NCBI GenBank assembly: GCA_036493895.1
Contig: DASXOZ010000030.1
Span: 54,191-118,190 of the forward strand
Length of the DNA stretch: 64,000 bases
Direction: 5' to 3'
Origin: Candidatus Binatia bacterium
GTDB taxonomy: Bacteria; Desulfobacterota; Binatia; UBA1149; CAITLU01
Part shown: piece by piece, positions 53,983-63,075 of the stretch
How positions within the stretch are numbered: position 1 is the stretch's first letter
Layout of the letters: every line of letters starts with the position of its first letter
Program-made: the position numbers and the translations under genes
Notes under the pieces: model-generated
The model's input: the letters and a program-made list of their open reading frames with translations, nothing else
What the model was told of the DNA's origin: nothing
The model's database searches: none

Positions 53983-55161
53983 CTAGCCGTTCGCTGCTTG
54001 CGATCCTGAGACGGCCTTAGCTGGGTCCGTCGATGGGGTTCTCTCCCGGTCCCGGCTTTCGGGAATCCAACGGCCATAGTGCTTGAAGATCATCTCCACG
54101 GTTTTGTGGCCCATCTGCTTTGCGACCCACCATGGATTCCTGCCAGCACTTAGAAGCGTTGAGGCGAAGGTGTGCCGGGTCTGGTACGGGTTGCGGTACC
54201 GGACATCCGCTTCTTCTAGGATAGGAGTCCACTGACGACGGATCTGTCGGTCATCTACCCACGGCTTCATCGTCCGGGGATTATGGAAGATCCTGTCGTT
54301 TTGAAGCCGTGTGAATTCCTTCTGGTGCTCCAAGGCTTCAATCGCTTCTGGTGTTAGCTCCACGTCACGAATCCCGGCTTCGGTTTTGGGGCCTTTCATG
54401 GCTTTTTCCACGAACGCTTCTGAGACGTGCGCTGTCTTCTTATCCCAATTGATAGCCGACCATCGAAGAGCGATCAGTTCCGACGTGCGAAGCCCAGTAG
54501 CGAATGCGAACTGAAAGAGGTTTCGATGCTGCGGCTCTGAAGCTGCTGCCAAGATCGCTTCCACCTCTACAGAATCAAACGGGTCCACAACGAAGGAACT
54601 TTCTCGTGTGTCCTTGTTGAGCAGCCTGTCCACAAAAACCTTTGCGAGAGGATTGAAGGGAATGAGGTCGTCATTCACTGCAATTTCCAACACCGTCTTC
54701 AATGGTGTGAGAATATTGCGTACTCGCTTCGCAGTGCAGGTGAGACCTGTGATCCATTCTCGGAGAAGCGCCGGTGAAAGGTCTTGCACTCTCATCGCTC
54801 CGAACTTCGGAATCAGGTGACCGTCGATGGCGATGCGATAGCCACGAACGGTGCTGGGCTGAAGGGTCTTCTCCCAGATCTTAAGCTGAGCCGTCAGCAA
54901 TTCCTCGATGGTCCTATTCTGAGGATTGTGCCCAAAACGTCGGGCTCGCTGCGAGTCAGGGAAGTACTCGGCATAGTCGAAAGTCTTTCGTTCGATGCGA
55001 TTCAAAATCTCTCCACGGAGACGTTCCGCATAGCGAATGTTCGACTTCGTCGGTCTCTGCTTGAGTATTTCCCGGCAATCCTCCCCTTTGTAGCGGAAGT
55101 AAATGAGGAGGTTGTCGCCATGCTTGTTGGGACGAACCTGAATTCCAGTAGGCAGCTTCAC
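53983..55161 (-). CDS. int: Tyrosine-type site-specific integrase
   Basis: A 392-residue phage-type integrase. The N-terminus (TGIQVRPNKHGDNLLIYFRYKGE) matches the DUF3596 arm-binding domain, followed by a core-binding domain (about 85-180). Catalytic residues: Arg225 (ATGLRTSEL), the box YQTRHTFAS with Arg329, where the first His of HxxR is Tyr as in many such integrases, His352 (MGHKT) and nucleophile Tyr362 (IFKHYGRW). GTG start overlaps the stop of the upstream excisionase-like gene. It presumably integrates the island at ssrA. Confidence 0.95.
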   Translation of the reverse strand: MKLPTGIQVRPNKHGDNLLIYFRYKGEDCREILKQRPTKSNIRYAERLRGEILNRIERKTFDYAEYFPDSQRARRFGHNPQNRTIEELLTAQLKIWEKTLQPSTVRGYRIAIDGHLIPKFGAMRVQDLSPALLREWITGLTCTAKRVRNILTPLKTVLEIAVNDDLIPFNPLAKVFVDRLLNKDTRESSFVVDPFDSVEVEAILAAASEPQHRNLFQFAFATGLRTSELIALRWSAINWDKKTAHVSEAFVEKAMKGPKTEAGIRDVELTPEAIEALEHQKEFTRLQNDRIFHNPRTMKPWVDDRQIRRQWTPILEEADVRYRNPYQTRHTFASTLLSAGRNPWWVAKQMGHKTVEMIFKHYGRWIPESRDRERTPSTDPAKAVSGSQAANG

Positions 55162-55409
55162 TGCATCACCCCCGTTCCGTTCTCAACCCACTGGTAAGCC
55201 GCTTCAGGGCACACGTAGATCTTCCCATTCGGGGCTTTGCAGGTTTGCACGCCATCCAGCCAGACGCCCTTTTTTCTTCGTGCCTGAACAGCGTCCTTAG
55301 TGTCGCCCGATTCCTTGCAGTAGTGGGCAAGTTTCACCCATCGCTTTGCGGACTGGGCCGTCACGTTCTTTGAAACACTCTTCTCTTTCCTCTTTCTTTC
55401 AACGCTCAT
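55158..55409 (-). CDS. Excisionase-like DNA-binding protein
   Basis: An 83-residue basic protein whose body (KRWVKLAHYCKESGDTKDAVQARRKKGVWLDGVQ ending in PEAAYQWVENG, about residues 23-78) resembles small winged-helix excisionases: a turn-helix start, a GVWLDGV-type strand, and a closing xAxxQWVE helix. Its stop overlaps the int start (GTGA), the usual xis-int arrangement. ATG at 55409 has GGGAAG upstream; the same frame extends to an ATG at 55574, so a longer product is possible. Inferred role: directing excision. Confidence 0.72.
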   Translation of the reverse strand: MSVERKRKEKSVSKNVTAQSAKRWVKLAHYCKESGDTKDAVQARRKKGVWLDGVQTCKAPNGKIYVCPEAAYQWVENGTGVMQ

Positions 55410-55592
55410 TGTAGCTTCCCTTTTAGGACCTGTTGTTTCCTTCCCCTCCCGTGGCGCATCATTTCGGTGCTCTTCGGTTAGTAGTTGGATGATTGTGAAT
55501 CTCGGTGATGGGTTGCGGTGAAACATTCTAACTTCGCATGGGCTGGTCTCCTTCGTGTTAAGTGTTGAGGTCATAATGCTGGCGCACCTATT

Positions 55593-55621
55593 ATAATACC
55601 AAACCGCCAACATCCTGTCAA
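55593..55621 (-). promoter_or_regulatory. Predicted strong promoter for xis-int
   Basis: On the minus strand TTGACA (55621-55616), a 17-base spacer and TATTAT (55598-55593), nearly consensus. A leader of about 175 bases precedes the 83-codon excisionase-like gene. Confidence 0.65.
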
Positions 55622-57100
55622 GACAAATGTGACCCTATTCAAAATTACAAAGTTTCAACCGAGCGCTTTCCCGACTCCCCGAAACCAACGAAGCGATTGT
55701 TTGAACAAGCGAAGGTCAGAAAGACAGAATTACAGAATCTGAAATGCCGCAGATCGTTGGCGGTGAAGAGGGGCGTCCGAATTTCAACTACGATCTGAAC
55801 ATCTGGAAACACGACGACTGCGTTTCCGAATATCTGATGACGAGTTCTTCTGGTGGGCAGGAAGCTCGAATGGTCAGCAGGAGTTCACTCGTTCGATGGC
55901 GGTGAAATTCGGTAGTGGGGAATATCCCGGTGACGGTTACGGAGAGCGCCAGAGCCAGATCGGAAAGACGGCCAAGGAAGGCGGTCTGGAGGGCTCTGGG
56001 AACTGCGGAGGGAAATCCGGCAGGCAAGGAACAGGTCAGAGCCAATAAAAAAACCATGATAGAAATTTTGTCAGGCGAGTTTCGACTGGTTTTCCCGCTA
56101 ACCTCCTGAATATCCGTGAGTTTTTGACGAAATTGACTGCTCTGGCGAAATCCGGGGTGGTCTGGTCGAAAAGCATCCAAGAGCTATTTTGATCGTTCTT
56201 GTTTGGGACCGCCGACCCGAAAATATGCCCCTAAGCTACTGAAAAAGCGGAGTTTTCTGGTCCGAAGGAAGTCGTTTCCCGGCCAGATCAGATTTTCCCA
56301 TGCGATCTCTTTGATTTGGTCATGGCGGGCCTTTGGTTCGTTCCAATCGGGAAGGGTGTGATCGAGCAGTCCTAGACCCGTCCTGAAGCCACCCAGACAG
56401 TTGCCATCCAAGCCCGCAACAACCTCGGCCCCAATTCAGCATCCAGATCTGAGAAAGGCCGCTGCGGATCTCTGGAAGGGCTGAGGCGTGGACGGTAGGG
56501 CGATCCAAGGGCAGGGCAAACAGATGTGGGAAAAGGCGCTATTCCATAAATCTATCGAAAAGACGCTCTGAGAGGACTCTGAAGCGGTGCGGCGTCTAAC
56601 TTGTGAAACTCTCGGGAAATCGTCCGGGGCGAGTCGCTTCAAAATTTTCCAATCAGGTCCTTTGGAATTCGTGATCCGGCCTTTGGCATCATCGGGATGG
56701 TTTGGGCGATGACGAGGGAAGGGTTCGGGCAGTTCTCTGGCGTCTCGGACGATCTTCCAACGCTCTCCCAGTCACGCCCTTCAACTCGACCATCGACCAG
56801 CATTCAGAAACTCTCGGTGCTCATGTTGTTGTCTTCGTACCGGCGATCCTCGGAACAACACGTCGAACATCCCAAATACCAAGCCAAGAGTGCAGCATTC
56901 CTTCCAGCTACAAATCAGGCTTGCACTTTGCAGTCATGAACGTCGCCTTGTTGTTGCAGGAAGAACGTCGATGGTGATTATGCAACTCGGAAAGCGTTAA
57001 CGATTGCGACCTATGGTGTTGTCGATGAAATTTCTGAAGCGACGCACTCCCGCTCTTGAAAGTTCTGAAGGCCCATTGCTGGTTCACGTTGATTCGAGAA
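55622..57100. other. Island interval without convincing genes (about 1.5 kb)
   Basis: Only short, overlapping open frames (up to about 130 codons) are present on both strands, with no recognisable motif, ribosome site or consistent codon use. It may be a regulatory or replication-origin region, a structured RNA locus or decayed genes; I cannot tell which. Confidence 0.5.
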
Positions 57101-57439
57101 TTAGTCTTGGTCCATCGTGCATTCTTCGAGTGGTTCGCCTTGGCAGTCAAAATCCCCTTCCTCAAGAAGTTCCAGATCGATGGCCTCTTCATCCACAGTT
57201 TCATTCTGATTCCGGTCGCATTCGGCAGGGGCATTGGTGGGAGTGAGATTTAGCCAGTCCGCAAGAAGTTTGGCCGATTTTTTGCCGAGCAGATCCGCCA
57301 AGTCTTTCCGGTGACAATCCTTGTTGATTGAGCATTCGGATGCCTCTTCATGGACGGCGGGATGTTGTTCGTGGTTGTGGATAGATTCGGAATAAGCCGG
57401 AGGCGAGTCGGAAGGAAGCTGGAAGTTTTCCCACTCCAA
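57101..57439 (-). CDS. Hypothetical acidic protein downstream of the primase gene
   Basis: 112 codons from a TTG. The start is uncertain because no ATG or GTG is well placed. The product is acidic; residues about 46-64 (DLADLLGKKSAKLLADWLN) resemble residues 279-296 of the neighbouring primase-helicase (LVSLMGQKRAEKFADWLG). It could be a small partner protein or a fragment of a second replication gene. It lies 33 bases after the primase gene on the same strand. Confidence 0.4.
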   Translation of the reverse strand: MEWENFQLPSDSPPAYSESIHNHEQHPAVHEEASECSINKDCHRKDLADLLGKKSAKLLADWLNLTPTNAPAECDRNQNETVDEEAIDLELLEEGDFDCQGEPLEECTMDQD

Positions 57440-57472
57440 CTATCCAATCCGACGACACCCCAAGTATTACGA

Positions 57473-59860
57473 CTACGCTGCCTGTTGGATGTTGTTACCC
57501 TTTTCAGTTTCACCGTTCTTCACCAGATCAATGACGAGTTTGCGGCCCTTTTTTGAGCGGCCAGCTTTCTCGATGGAGATTCCAGCCTCAAGAAGATTCG
57601 GAGCCAAACGCCTCAATTCACTGTAAAGAATAGAGGGGGTATCCGGCCACCAACCACTACTGGCCCCAATCTGGTCCCTGTGCTTCTTGAAGATATCCAG
57701 TAGTTCGGAACAGGTTCCTGTCCAAGACCGCTTGCGAAGTTGCATGAACCAAAGAACCGCAGCCGCAACATTGGAATCCTCGATAACCGCATCGTTCGCC
57801 GCTGAAGAGTTGGCCCTGTACGCTTCTACGAACGATCCCGGTTCCCAGCCGAGTGTTTCCTCTGCCTTGGATACCCATGTAACGAAGTCTGCCATGCGTG
57901 GAATGTCAGGAATCACGGGGTCATCTTCGCAGGCCAAGATGCCGCTGACCGCATCCAGTAAGGCACCAAGCACTGGCCCGTGAATCGCCTGAAACGTTGC
58001 TTCCAGTTCCTTCTCGGTCTTCCGTTCCTCAATCCGGGGAAGATCGAAGACGATACAGCGATCCACGAGGTCTCCACGGCGAGCGATGTCGTCAATTCCG
58101 TTCAGGATCTGTGGCCGGGTAGCGTCAATCAATGACTCTTGATCGTCTTTGTATAGCGTTCTCGACCGATACCCGCCGCCCGTTGAGAGACGACACAGGA
58201 AGTCAGAAACTTCTGGTGTGATACGGGAGAGATTGTCGAAACAAAGAACGTGGGAATTTCTCGCTTGGATCATCAGGTTGTGCTCGTTCTTAGGAGCCGG
58301 GACTAGATCAGGACTGCACGGATCGATCAGTCTGCGTGTGAACTTCGTATTGCAGCTTTTCCCTGATCCGTGTTCCCCTCTGAAGACCGCAATTGGATAC
58401 GGACCCGTGGGAGATAGTGCGCCGAGAAGCCAGCCCACAGTCAGTTTGAAAGAAACTTCATCCCAGATGTTGAGACACTCGCCAAGAAGTTCTACCGAAC
58501 CACCACGCTCGGGTTCAGGCAGAGGTAGCATTCCCAACGGACGTTCAAATTTGATGGGTGCTGTATCGAGAACGGTCCAACCCGCTGCATCTACTTCGAC
58601 TACACGTCCCGTTTCATCGGCCAGATCTAGATAGACCTTGCCATCATGCTCTCCGACTCTGATGAACACCTTCTTCGTTTCACCTTCGTAGAGAGACATC
58701 CCTTCCAATGTTGCAATGGCTTTCTTGACAGCATCAGTGTTGGGGATGGTGTTTGTGGAGTTGTAGAAGACGTGCCCTAGCCAGCGACTGAAACTGGCAT
58801 CGGAAATCCGTGACGTTTCCCAGCCTTTTGCACTTTGATAGCTGGCATATGGAACGTGCTGCTGGTTGTGGAAGAGTTCTACGCCTTTGTCTTCAACCAG
58901 TCGTAGTAGATCTTCTGCTTGGTTTGCAGCGGTTTCTCTCTTGCTGCTGGTCTTATTGGAAGTGGTTTCCATACCCAGCCAATCGGCGAACTTCTCTGCT
59001 CTCTTCTGGCCCATCAGCGATACCAAAGTAGTGTAGCCGGTCGTTGGAGAGTTTGTCTTCAACGACTGTGCTGTAGTTTCAACGGCTCTGATCCTGTCCT
59101 CTACCTCTTCATCGTCAGCGGTCTCTGCTGCCAGACGAATCATCTTCTTTATAAACTCTTCGTCCTTGCCTGCCCTCAAAAGCGACCCTGCAACAGCTAG
59201 AGCAAAGTCGTGTCGGGAGCCTTTTGCGGGCCACGCTCTTGAAAGAATGGTACAGGCAGCCAAATTGTTCGTTGCTTCTTCTAGCTCTTGAGTGGTGACG
59301 GTGGTGACGCTGGTGACGGCAGAATCAGAAACCCAAGTGATCTGTTCTCCTGTGTCCTCATGGATACTCGGAGGAACTATGGTGTAGTGTTTGTCTCCTC
59401 TACGTTCCATGAGCATCTTTCCATCTTCATCTTTGTACGCTTTATATGAAGGTACAGAAGAGACTTTGAAGTAGTGGTGACTCTCTGGATTTCCTTCTCT
59501 TCCATGGATCATTCCTGTCTCTGGAAGGAAGTGGGGAGCTAGGTAAACAGCTTCCAAACAATCCAAATCCACATCCACCACTCCACCACTCGCTTCTCCG
59601 GTCAGGAGTCCGATGTTGGTGGTGGTGTCCTTGAACCAACCTTCAAAGGTTTCAGAATCTGGATCTTCAGTCTGATACTTCTTCCACGACTCTACAGCGC
59701 CCTTACTACGACGAGGAACAGGGAACGTCCTGTATCCCAGTTCACGGTATCTCTGAGCAGCTTCCCAGAGGTTTGCGAAAACACCGTCACCACCGTCACC
59801 GTCACCCTCATCGTTACGGCACTCATCCAAATGGTCTTCGATTTCAAAACTTGCAGTCAT
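57473..59860 (-). CDS. Bifunctional primase-polymerase with SF3-like helicase domain
   Basis: A 795-residue replication protein. The N-terminal prim-pol domain (about 30-175) has GVVDVDLD with Asp96/Asp98 and ESHHYFK with the conserved His. A linker with a helical D5-N-like segment follows, then an ATPase domain with Walker A FRGEHGSGKS (about 493-502), HVLCFDNLSRI as Walker B and PQILNGIDDIARRGDLVDR as sensor/arginine-finger region. ATG start with AGGTGA upstream. Such proteins start replication in plasmids, satellites and integrative elements, suggesting this island replicates after excision. Confidence 0.87.
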   Translation of the reverse strand: MTASFEIEDHLDECRNDEGDGDGGDGVFANLWEAAQRYRELGYRTFPVPRRSKGAVESWKKYQTEDPDSETFEGWFKDTTTNIGLLTGEASGGVVDVDLDCLEAVYLAPHFLPETGMIHGREGNPESHHYFKVSSVPSYKAYKDEDGKMLMERRGDKHYTIVPPSIHEDTGEQITWVSDSAVTSVTTVTTQELEEATNNLAACTILSRAWPAKGSRHDFALAVAGSLLRAGKDEEFIKKMIRLAAETADDEEVEDRIRAVETTAQSLKTNSPTTGYTTLVSLMGQKRAEKFADWLGMETTSNKTSSKRETAANQAEDLLRLVEDKGVELFHNQQHVPYASYQSAKGWETSRISDASFSRWLGHVFYNSTNTIPNTDAVKKAIATLEGMSLYEGETKKVFIRVGEHDGKVYLDLADETGRVVEVDAAGWTVLDTAPIKFERPLGMLPLPEPERGGSVELLGECLNIWDEVSFKLTVGWLLGALSPTGPYPIAVFRGEHGSGKSCNTKFTRRLIDPCSPDLVPAPKNEHNLMIQARNSHVLCFDNLSRITPEVSDFLCRLSTGGGYRSRTLYKDDQESLIDATRPQILNGIDDIARRGDLVDRCIVFDLPRIEERKTEKELEATFQAIHGPVLGALLDAVSGILACEDDPVIPDIPRMADFVTWVSKAEETLGWEPGSFVEAYRANSSAANDAVIEDSNVAAAVLWFMQLRKRSWTGTCSELLDIFKKHRDQIGASSGWWPDTPSILYSELRRLAPNLLEAGISIEKAGRSKKGRKLVIDLVKNGETEKGNNIQQAA

Positions 59861-59973
59861 AACATCACCTGTATTTGTTCTTGTTGTGGCTTTCCCTTGG
59901 AGTCCTCCTAAGCGGCTCTCTTGTTGGAAAACGGGTTAAAACGGTTAGATTGAATACACCTGTAGCGGTCGTC

Positions 59974-60441
59974 TTAGGTTACGGACCCATACGCAGCCTC
60001 CTTCAAGTCTTTTAGGGGAATCGTCAGCCTTCCGACGATTGAAGACGCAATTGTACCACGCCTTGGACTTATAATTCCACGGACGAGAACCGATGGTTTT
60101 GATGCGGGCTTGGTGACTGACTGCTTTGTCTCTTCTGTTGCGAAGACCGTGACCGTAACCGAAGGCAGCCTCTGCAATCTCTCCAGTCCAACCTCGTTCA
60201 GGAGCCGCTTCACCAACCCCACAGCAGCCGGAAGTGTGAATCTGAACTTCTGAAACAGCCTCTGAAGTAACAGCAGGCAGAAGAGGTTCTCCCGGCTGTA
60301 GAGCGTTGTAAGACCCTTGCCGTAACTGGGCTGCAATGGCTTCAGGCCCAACAGCCTCTCCCAGTGGCGGTGTTGGATTTTTGAAACTTGCAGAATGTCT
60401 TCGATTTGCTTCGGTGTGATGGGCTCTTCGGTGTTCTTCAT
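59974..60441 (-). CDS. MerR-like helix-turn-helix regulator
   Basis: A 155-residue protein. The N-terminal 85 residues (ITPKQIEDILQVSKIQHRHWERLLGL, YGKGLTTLYSRENLFCLLLLQRLF) look like a MerR/SoxR-type winged helix with the conserved helix after the wing. The C-terminus is a variable segment. It may regulate the replication gene lying downstream on the same strand. ATG at 60441 chosen; the open frame extends to 60684 without a better start. A 58-base direct repeat of its 3' coding end lies upstream at 60656-60713. Confidence 0.62.
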   Translation of the reverse strand: MKNTEEPITPKQIEDILQVSKIQHRHWERLLGLKPLQPSYGKGLTTLYSRENLFCLLLLQRLFQKFRFTLPAAVGLVKRLLNEVGLERLQRLPSVTVTVFATEETKQSVTKPASKPSVLVRGIISPRRGTIASSIVGRLTIPLKDLKEAAYGSVT

Positions 60442-60713
60442 GGCACAGCTACTTATGCGGTATCTGGCAGGTGGTTGGCGTTTAGGACGAAAAAAAATGA
60501 CCTGAAACGAATTAACTTCTCCGGCGACGGGCGTTACTCGTCGGCGGCTGTGACCTGCTACGAAAGAAGGAACGAAACCGAATTGTAGCGGCGTCCTCGG
60601 TGACCGGGGCGCTAACGTTGCTTCAGGTGTTTCAAAGAATGGTGTGAGGTTCTTCACGATTGAAGCGCAATGATACCACGCCAAGGGCCTATAATTCCAC
60701 GGACGAGGCCGAG
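60034..60713. repeat. Imperfect direct-repeat pair (60034-60094 and 60656-60713)
   Basis: The two copies, roughly 60 bases each and about 80 percent alike by eye, share an exact 18-mer TATAATTCCACGGACGAG. One lies in the 3' coding part of the MerR-like gene, the other upstream of that gene. Both read VRGII-type peptides on the minus strand. Confidence 0.6.
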
Positions 60714-60781
60714 CGGTACTGGCTGTGTATGGCGTCTGTTCGGTTGAGATGCTGGAGTGAAGTCAGGCTGTTCTATAAATT

Positions 60782-61486
60782 GTGAAGCTCGAGCCGGTAT
60801 TCGGATCAGCGAACGATGCGGATAAAACCAAGCCGATGACCAAAACCTCACCATCATTGTCGGGAACGGTGGTGTTCTTGGTGGTGTGGCCGTACTACGT
60901 CAATGACTTCTACCTGATGGCAATACCTCCAAGCTCGCAAGTTCTGCTTTGGTCCCTTGACCTCATTTTTTACACAGCGACCCCAGTCATCACGCTGGCG
61001 TTCTTCCTATTTCAAAACAGGATTAGCTTGAGCACGTTAGGCTTAACCCGACCCCTACGGTTCAGAACAGTTGCGGCCGGTGCAGTTTTGGGCGTCGTCC
61101 TACTCTTTTCCGTTCACTGGAATGTTGAGCCTATACTCGTCACGTCCTTTCCCAGAGGCCCATTCCATGGTTACCAGTTTCCCCCGTCCGGTGTTCAGCG
61201 ACTCGTTCTCATCAGCTATGCGGTCCTATCGGCTGCACTGTTGGAGGAAGCGATTTTCCGTGGATTGGTGGTGCGCTACCTTGAATCACGAATTTCAGGG
61301 TCTCTGACCGTTGTGATGGTCGCCTCTCTGCTTTTTGGTCTAATGCACTGGAGTCAGGGCATAGGCTTCGTGCTCGCCATGGCACTCTGGGCAGTGATCC
61401 CAACGATTTGGGCCATGCATTCCCGACGAGTGTGGGGGCCTATAATTGCCCACATTGTATACTATTTACTTGTCCTCTATGCGTGA
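60782..61486 (+). CDS. CPBP-family intramembrane metalloprotease (CAAX protease/bacteriocin-processing family)
   Basis: 234 residues with about six to eight membrane segments and the CPBP motifs: LLEEAIFRGLVVRYL (Glu155, Glu156, Arg160), FGLMHW (His189) and IIAHIVYYL (His224). Family members are thought to act as membrane proteases; roles include bacteriocin immunity and processing of prenylated or secreted peptides. The GTG at 60782 is annotated; ATG at 60836 (MTKTSPSLSG) is a good alternative since neither has a clear ribosome site. It is divergent from the MerR-like regulator. Confidence 0.82.
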   Translation: MKLEPVFGSANDADKTKPMTKTSPSLSGTVVFLVVWPYYVNDFYLMAIPPSSQVLLWSLDLIFYTATPVITLAFFLFQNRISLSTLGLTRPLRFRTVAAGAVLGVVLLFSVHWNVEPILVTSFPRGPFHGYQFPPSGVQRLVLISYAVLSAALLEEAIFRGLVVRYLESRISGSLTVVMVASLLFGLMHWSQGIGFVLAMALWAVIPTIWAMHSRRVWGPIIAHIVYYLLVLYA

Positions 61487-61930
61487 CAGGTTCTCTAGCT
61501 TCAATGGCGGGAATGTTCTGAAACCTTTGTTGACGACAGCCATTTTACTCACACTTTGTCCAACCCTCTCCTCGGCGTCATGTATGTACCCAGCCGCTTG
61601 CTATGAAGTCGGCGAAAAAAAAGCGATGCCTGCCGGGTGATCGAGAAGGACGGCGAATCATTTCTGGAAATCCAGATCAAGGGTCCGGCGACTGTACGAG
61701 AAGCGTCGTGTGGTGAGCAGCCAACTCGTGAGCCAATAGGGGAAGAACTGGCGACCCGGATGGCGTACCTGACTTCCCGGAAACACTATTTTGTTAGAGG
61801 GTCGCTTGGATTCACCTGCGAGAAACTCCAAGCCAGCCCATTCTTAGGGAAGGTCGAAGAGACCTGCTGCGATACGGGCCCGGTGGGTTACTGCGGTTTG
61901 GACGGACCATTGCTGGTTCCGCAGCCGTAA
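61479..61930 (+). pseudogene. Small exported protein gene split by a -1 shift at an A8 tract
   Basis: Frame one runs from ATG 61479 (or 61446) to TGA 61638. It encodes a signal sequence (LLTTAILLTLCPTLSSASC) and CMYPAACYEVGEKK. Reading back from GTG 61637 in the -1 frame gives KKSDACRVIEKDGESFLEIQ and continues to a TAA at 61930. Eight A residues (61615-61622) lie where the frames join, so one gene interrupted by a frameshift, or expressed by slippage, is more likely than two genes. The joined product would be about 150 residues, Cys-containing and exported. Function unknown. Confidence 0.55.
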
Positions 61931-61942
61931 AGTGGCTCCGAT

Positions 61943-62563
61943 ATGAAATCTGCAATCGTCCTATTCGTATGCTTGTTGGGCGGCTGCGTGATGACACAGG
62001 CGAAGCCACAGGAGCAGTCAGCGCAGAAGCCACAGGAGCAGTCTCAGGAGAAGCCGCCTCTGCCGTTCTATGACTGGGGGGTTTGCCCGTTTGAGTGCTG
62101 TACCTATCGGCAGTGGACCTTGTTACGACCCGTCTCGTTTCATCAGACACATGACAAGGATTCTCCAGTGATGTTCCGACTGGAGCAGGGCCAAACCGTC
62201 ACAGGAGTAACCGGGGTTGCCATCACTACGAAATACGGAACGGCGAAGGTTCTGAAGTCTGTTGAGACTCTTGGGTTCACCAAAGATCCCGAACGTCTTC
62301 CCTTCTCCGGTGAACCCGGCCAGACCCTTTATGTTCTGAACTACGAGGGGGAATGGGACACCTTGTTCTGGTACAAGGGCAAGCTTTACAGCGGTGGGAT
62401 TCCAGTAGATGACTGCGAAAAGATGCCAGCGAGTTGCGAGTATGTGCGACCGGAGAGCCAAGCGGAGGAGACTTGGTGGGTGATGGTCCAAACGCCGGGC
62501 GGTGAAATTGGCTGGAGCGATGAAACTGACGCCTTCGAGCACATGGACGCTTGCGGCGATTGA
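61943..62563 (+). CDS. Hypothetical lipoprotein with PFYDWGxCPFECCTYR motif
   Basis: 206 residues. The signal ends in the lipobox LLGGC (Cys15), followed by a Gln/Glu/Lys/Pro-rich spacer with repeated QKPQEQS. The mature part begins LPFYDWGVCPFECCTYRQW, a Cys-rich motif I have an impression of from SH3-like exported proteins but cannot name. It is otherwise beta-rich and acidic. It lies 12 bases after the frameshifted gene, so it is probably co-transcribed. Function unknown. Confidence 0.65.
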   Translation: MKSAIVLFVCLLGGCVMTQAKPQEQSAQKPQEQSQEKPPLPFYDWGVCPFECCTYRQWTLLRPVSFHQTHDKDSPVMFRLEQGQTVTGVTGVAITTKYGTAKVLKSVETLGFTKDPERLPFSGEPGQTLYVLNYEGEWDTLFWYKGKLYSGGIPVDDCEKMPASCEYVRPESQAEETWWVMVQTPGGEIGWSDETDAFEHMDACGD

Positions 62564-62636
62564 AGGCTGACGTTACTCGCTGAAAGACATACCCGGCGTT
62601 TGGCACGAAATATGTGGCGAGCCGGTTAGCTAGCGA

Positions 62637-63029
62637 GTGATAGATTTCTTCTCACGTCTGAATCTGGGTGAAGTCGCAGTCGCCCTTGTGTGGGTGCTCG
62701 TAGTGCATCTGGGTGCCAGACGACTTAGGGCTGCACGTAACCGAATTTTAGAGCGTCCAGCACTCGACTATCGACGCACGCTCCGAAGCTGTTTCCGCTT
62801 CTCTCATGACTGGAGGGCCGGCGTAACTGCCGAAGACCTTCCAGTGGTCGCACAGTTTCGCAGGCGGTTTCTACAGTTTGTAATGCTGGTATTCATCCCG
62901 CCAGTGCTATCCATTGTTGTTCCGGCTTCACTGATCGTGCTGCTCTATTTCCATACGCACTATCCATCATTGTTCCCGTCTGACTCTTCTTGCAGCTACA
63001 CTTCCGAACAGTCTTCAACGGTGCGGTGA
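62637..63029 (+). CDS. Hypothetical membrane protein
   Basis: 130 residues from a GTG. Two hydrophobic segments (about 9-24 and 84-106) flank a basic cytoplasmic loop (RRLRAARNRILERPALDYRR). No family recognised. Support is the ORF length and membrane pattern only; the start is uncertain. Confidence 0.5.
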   Translation: MIDFFSRLNLGEVAVALVWVLVVHLGARRLRAARNRILERPALDYRRTLRSCFRFSHDWRAGVTAEDLPVVAQFRRRFLQFVMLVFIPPVLSIVVPASLIVLLYFHTHYPSLFPSDSSCSYTSEQSSTVR

Positions 63030-63075
63030 TGAGTTATTGCGCTCTGGATGGACCCTTGCTCATTCCGCAGCCGTG
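63014..63075 (+). pseudogene. Fragment duplicated from the end of the split exported-protein gene
   Basis: A frame here ends SYCALDGPLLIPQP then TGA (to 63075), matching GYCGLDGPLLVPQP at the end of the gene at 61930. The DNA is also similar over about 45 bases. Nothing longer of the gene remains, so this is a remnant of a duplication or recombination. Confidence 0.55.
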
